Assembly (NCBI GenBank): GCA_031282235.1
Contig: JAITED010000095.1
Span: forward strand, 1-6,909
DNA length: 6,909 nt
Reading direction: 5' to 3'
DNA from: Propionibacteriaceae bacterium
GTDB taxonomy: Bacteria > Actinomycetota > Actinomycetes > Propionibacteriales > Propionibacteriaceae
Below are positions 5,236-6,909 of the stretch, in pieces; the stretch's first letter is position 1; every line of letters begins with the position of its first letter. The position numbers and the translations under genes are program-made. Below the pieces are notes generated by a model that did no database searches, was not told where the DNA came from, and saw nothing but the letters and a program-made list of their open reading frames with translations.

Positions 5236-6222
5236 ATGGATGAGCGGAACGCAAACACTGATTTCGGCTACCCGTTCGGGTTTGCTGCCCCCAGTGACGC
5301 GCCGATGTTCGTACTTCCGGAGGGTGTGGATTGGCTGCAACCGTTGCAACCCAGCCCGGGGCAACCGGTGGGGTATCAGCCGCCGAGCGCGGACACACCG
5401 CCGTTAGAAAACATCGCTCCAGCGCCGGAGGAACACCGCGACCCAGCGCAGCCGTTCGACAGATTTGCCGCTGCTACCGACGCAGCCGAAACCCCGTGGA
5501 GCCCCAAGCAGCCGATAGCGACAAGCGGTTGGGATTCGCTCTCCGAATCGGCTGCGGCCACTTCTGACCAGTACGCCGATTTCGCGCCGCCCACCGGAGC
5601 GCCGGTTACGCCCGCTCATACGCCCGTGCGCCAACCCATCCCGGCGTTCCCGCCGCCGCACCCCACCACCCACACCGGCGCGCCTGAATCATACGCGGCC
5701 AGCGCCGCCAGCATCGCCCGCGCCACGTATCCGATGGGCGGGGCAAGCCATCCGGCGAGTTACCCAGCAGCAAATTATCCAGCGGGTTATCCGACAACCC
5801 CTAGTCAACAGCCGTTACCGGGGGTTTTGCCCGGTTGGAACCCCAACCAGCCGCAGGGGGCGCAGCAGCCGTATTTTCCGCAGCTTGAATCCAGCGACCA
5901 AAACCTGTGGCAGGTTATCGGTTGGCCGTTCTTCGTTGTGTTGGCCATCGGGGTCTGGTTCCCGGAGTTAGCCATAGTCGCGCTGGGGGTGGCGTTCATT
6001 CTGAGCGCTCGCATCACGGTGGGGCACACTTACGTGCGCAAGCTGTTCGCGTATCTGATCATGGCGGGGTTCGCGGTGTGGGTCGTCAATCAGGCCATCT
6101 GGGCTGGGGCGCTCGATTGGGATCTCAACCTGCCGCCGCTGCTGTTTCGCGGGCTGTGTCTGACTGCCCTTGTCGGCACTCCGATAGCAGTAAACTTGGC
6201 GCGGCAGCGGCCAGTGGGCTGA
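5236..6222 (+). CDS. proline-rich protein with C-terminal membrane domain, function unknown
   Basis: A 328-residue protein in two halves. Residues 1-220 are low-complexity, rich in Pro, Ala, Gln, Ser and Tyr, with no signal peptide. A tyrosine-proline stretch at about 173-187 (ASYPAANYPAGYP) resembles the PxxY-rich tails of actinobacterial membrane proteins. Residues 225-323 hold about four membrane helices: roughly 227-242, 243-260, 268-291 and 302-321. The two halves suggest a long cytoplasmic tail followed by a small integral-membrane domain. I recognise no family. ATG 5236 is preferred because TAGACT lies just before it; the frame is also open from TTG 5194 and ATG 5206, but these overlap the promoter region. 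The gene diverges from the cold-shock gene and converges on the Nudix gene. Conservation is likely confined to the membrane half. Confidence 0.75.
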   Translation: MDERNANTDFGYPFGFAAPSDAPMFVLPEGVDWLQPLQPSPGQPVGYQPPSADTPPLENIAPAPEEHRDPAQPFDRFAAATDAAETPWSPKQPIATSGWDSLSESAAATSDQYADFAPPTGAPVTPAHTPVRQPIPAFPPPHPTTHTGAPESYAASAASIARATYPMGGASHPASYPAANYPAGYPTTPSQQPLPGVLPGWNPNQPQGAQQPYFPQLESSDQNLWQVIGWPFFVVLAIGVWFPELAIVALGVAFILSARITVGHTYVRKLFAYLIMAGFAVWVVNQAIWAGALDWDLNLPPLLFRGLCLTALVGTPIAVNLARQRPVG

Positions 6223-6240
6223 CTTGCGGCGCAGTAACTA

Positions 6241-6275
6241 AATACGTAATACGAAACAGATAATACGTATATACG
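6241..6275. repeat. two ATACGTA-centred repeats in an AT-rich convergent gap
   Basis: AATACGTAATACG (6241-6253) is repeated, with small changes, as AATACGTATATACG (6262-6275), the copies starting 21 bases apart, which is two helical turns. The second contains the perfect palindromes ATACGTAT (6263-6270) and CGTATATACG (6266-6275). The 65-base gap 6223-6287 lies between two stop codons and contains no strong hairpin with a T-tract, so the repeats may be a protein site or part of a weak transcription end. Confidence 0.45.
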
Positions 6276-6287
6276 CAGCAGAGCTTG

Positions 6288-6893
6288 TTACGGCGTAATC
6301 GTATCCAACAGCTGCGGTATGAATCCGGGCACGAAACGCTCATCCAAAGCGATGATGGACTCGTCAACTTCGCCGTACTCTACGAAAGTGTCCTTGTCAG
6401 CGGCGAAGAAGCGGGTGATGTCGGCGGGGAACACCCGCAGGTTCTCCAACTGCTGGGCGGTGAACCAACCCTCTCCCAAAATCGTAGCCACTTCCACCGC
6501 TGTGAAACCGGAGTTGTCAACCGGTAACGGAGTGTCGATGTCCACCAAGAAGAACTGTTCCTCCTGCACCAGCACCTTATCGGAGTAGCCGTGAGCGACG
6601 ATACGGTGCGCCACCGGGCCCACTAGGTCATCCAAACCGACCGTCCAACCGGTTTCCTCAAACAGTTCCCGCACCCCTGCCGCTTGGAACGTTTCATCAT
6701 CGTCCAACCCGCCGCCGGGCGTCATCCACCACTCCATGCCTGCGCCGGGGTCGGAGTCGTGCTGCAAAAAGATACGCACCGAGCCCCCCGCGCCGGTACG
6801 CACGATAAGCCGCGTCGCCCGCCGTACCACGATAGGGCGTTCGTTGGGAGTTAGCGGTTGAAATGCGTGGGTTTGCCCCGGATCTGGAATCAT
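6288..6893 (-). CDS. Nudix hydrolase
   Basis: A 201-residue Nudix protein. The box GX5EX7REUXEEXGU is fully intact at residues 61-83: Gly61, Glu67, then REL-F-EE-T-G-W at 75-83, with Glu79 and Glu80 as the metal ligands. Upstream is RRATRLIVRT, a typical first strand, and WWMTPGGGLDDDE. Such enzymes hydrolyse nucleoside diphosphates linked to another group (damaged nucleotides, ADP-ribose, dinucleotide polyphosphates), but substrate cannot be predicted from what I see. The C-terminal 60 residues (from about 140, with EGWFTAQQLENL) match the WFT..EL segment common in small Nudix enzymes. ATG 6891-6893 is the likely start. AGGGG touches it directly and is too close to act as a ribosome site. 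A TAGGCT box six bases upstream suggests a leaderless message. Stop is at 6288-6290. Confidence 0.9.
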   Translation of the reverse strand: MIPDPGQTHAFQPLTPNERPIVVRRATRLIVRTGAGGSVRIFLQHDSDPGAGMEWWMTPGGGLDDDETFQAAGVRELFEETGWTVGLDDLVGPVAHRIVAHGYSDKVLVQEEQFFLVDIDTPLPVDNSGFTAVEVATILGEGWFTAQQLENLRVFPADITRFFAADKDTFVEYGEVDESIIALDERFVPGFIPQLLDTITP

Positions 6894-6899
6894 CCCCTG

Positions 6900-6905
6900 A
6901 GCCTA
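6900..6905 (-). promoter_or_regulatory. -10 box for a leaderless Nudix transcript
   Basis: Minus-strand TAGGCT ends 6 bases before ATG 6891-6893, placing the RNA start at or within a base of the start codon. The -35 region is beyond the window edge. The same hexamer occurs before the cold-shock gene. Confidence 0.45.
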
Positions 6906-6909
6906 GTCC

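Overview
This window looks like chromosomal core sequence from a high-GC actinomycete (Actinomycetota), perhaps near the Actinomycetaceae or Bifidobacteriaceae; the genus cannot be fixed by reading alone. The evidence is the set of lineage-typical families: a two-part cold-shock protein of the mycobacterial CspB type, a DUF3027 protein, a DUF3263 protein and an actinobacterial-type SerC. G/C-ending codons are also favoured, and at least two genes appear to have leaderless starts. No tRNA, rRNA, CRISPR array, insertion sequence or prophage gene is visible.

Layout. At the left edge is the 3' end of a plus-strand DedA-family membrane protein gene (1-243). Facing it is a run of six minus-strand genes, read right to left from about 5123 to 258: cold-shock protein, DUF3027 protein, AzgA-type purine permease, phosphoserine aminotransferase (serC), thioredoxin, DUF3263 protein. 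The cold-shock and DUF3027 genes are 4 bases apart, and the thioredoxin and DUF3263 genes overlap by 20 bases, so each pair is probably co-translated. The three larger gaps (82-101 bases) hold regulatory-looking structure: a folded leader before the permease, a 20-bp perfect hairpin between permease and serC, and a strong ribosome site before thioredoxin. From 5236 a plus-strand gene for a proline-rich protein with a membrane-embedded C-terminus diverges from the cold-shock gene. It converges on a minus-strand Nudix hydrolase (6288-6893), and the gap between them is a small AT-rich island with repeated ATACGTA motifs.

The genes are mostly housekeeping: purine uptake, serine synthesis, thiol redox, RNA chaperoning and nucleotide clean-up. 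I see no convincing new multi-gene system. The points most worth a second look are non-coding: the excess of ATACGTA in intergenic DNA, the folded leader of the purine permease, the long hairpin without a T-tract, and the -10 boxes placed 6-7 bases before start codons.
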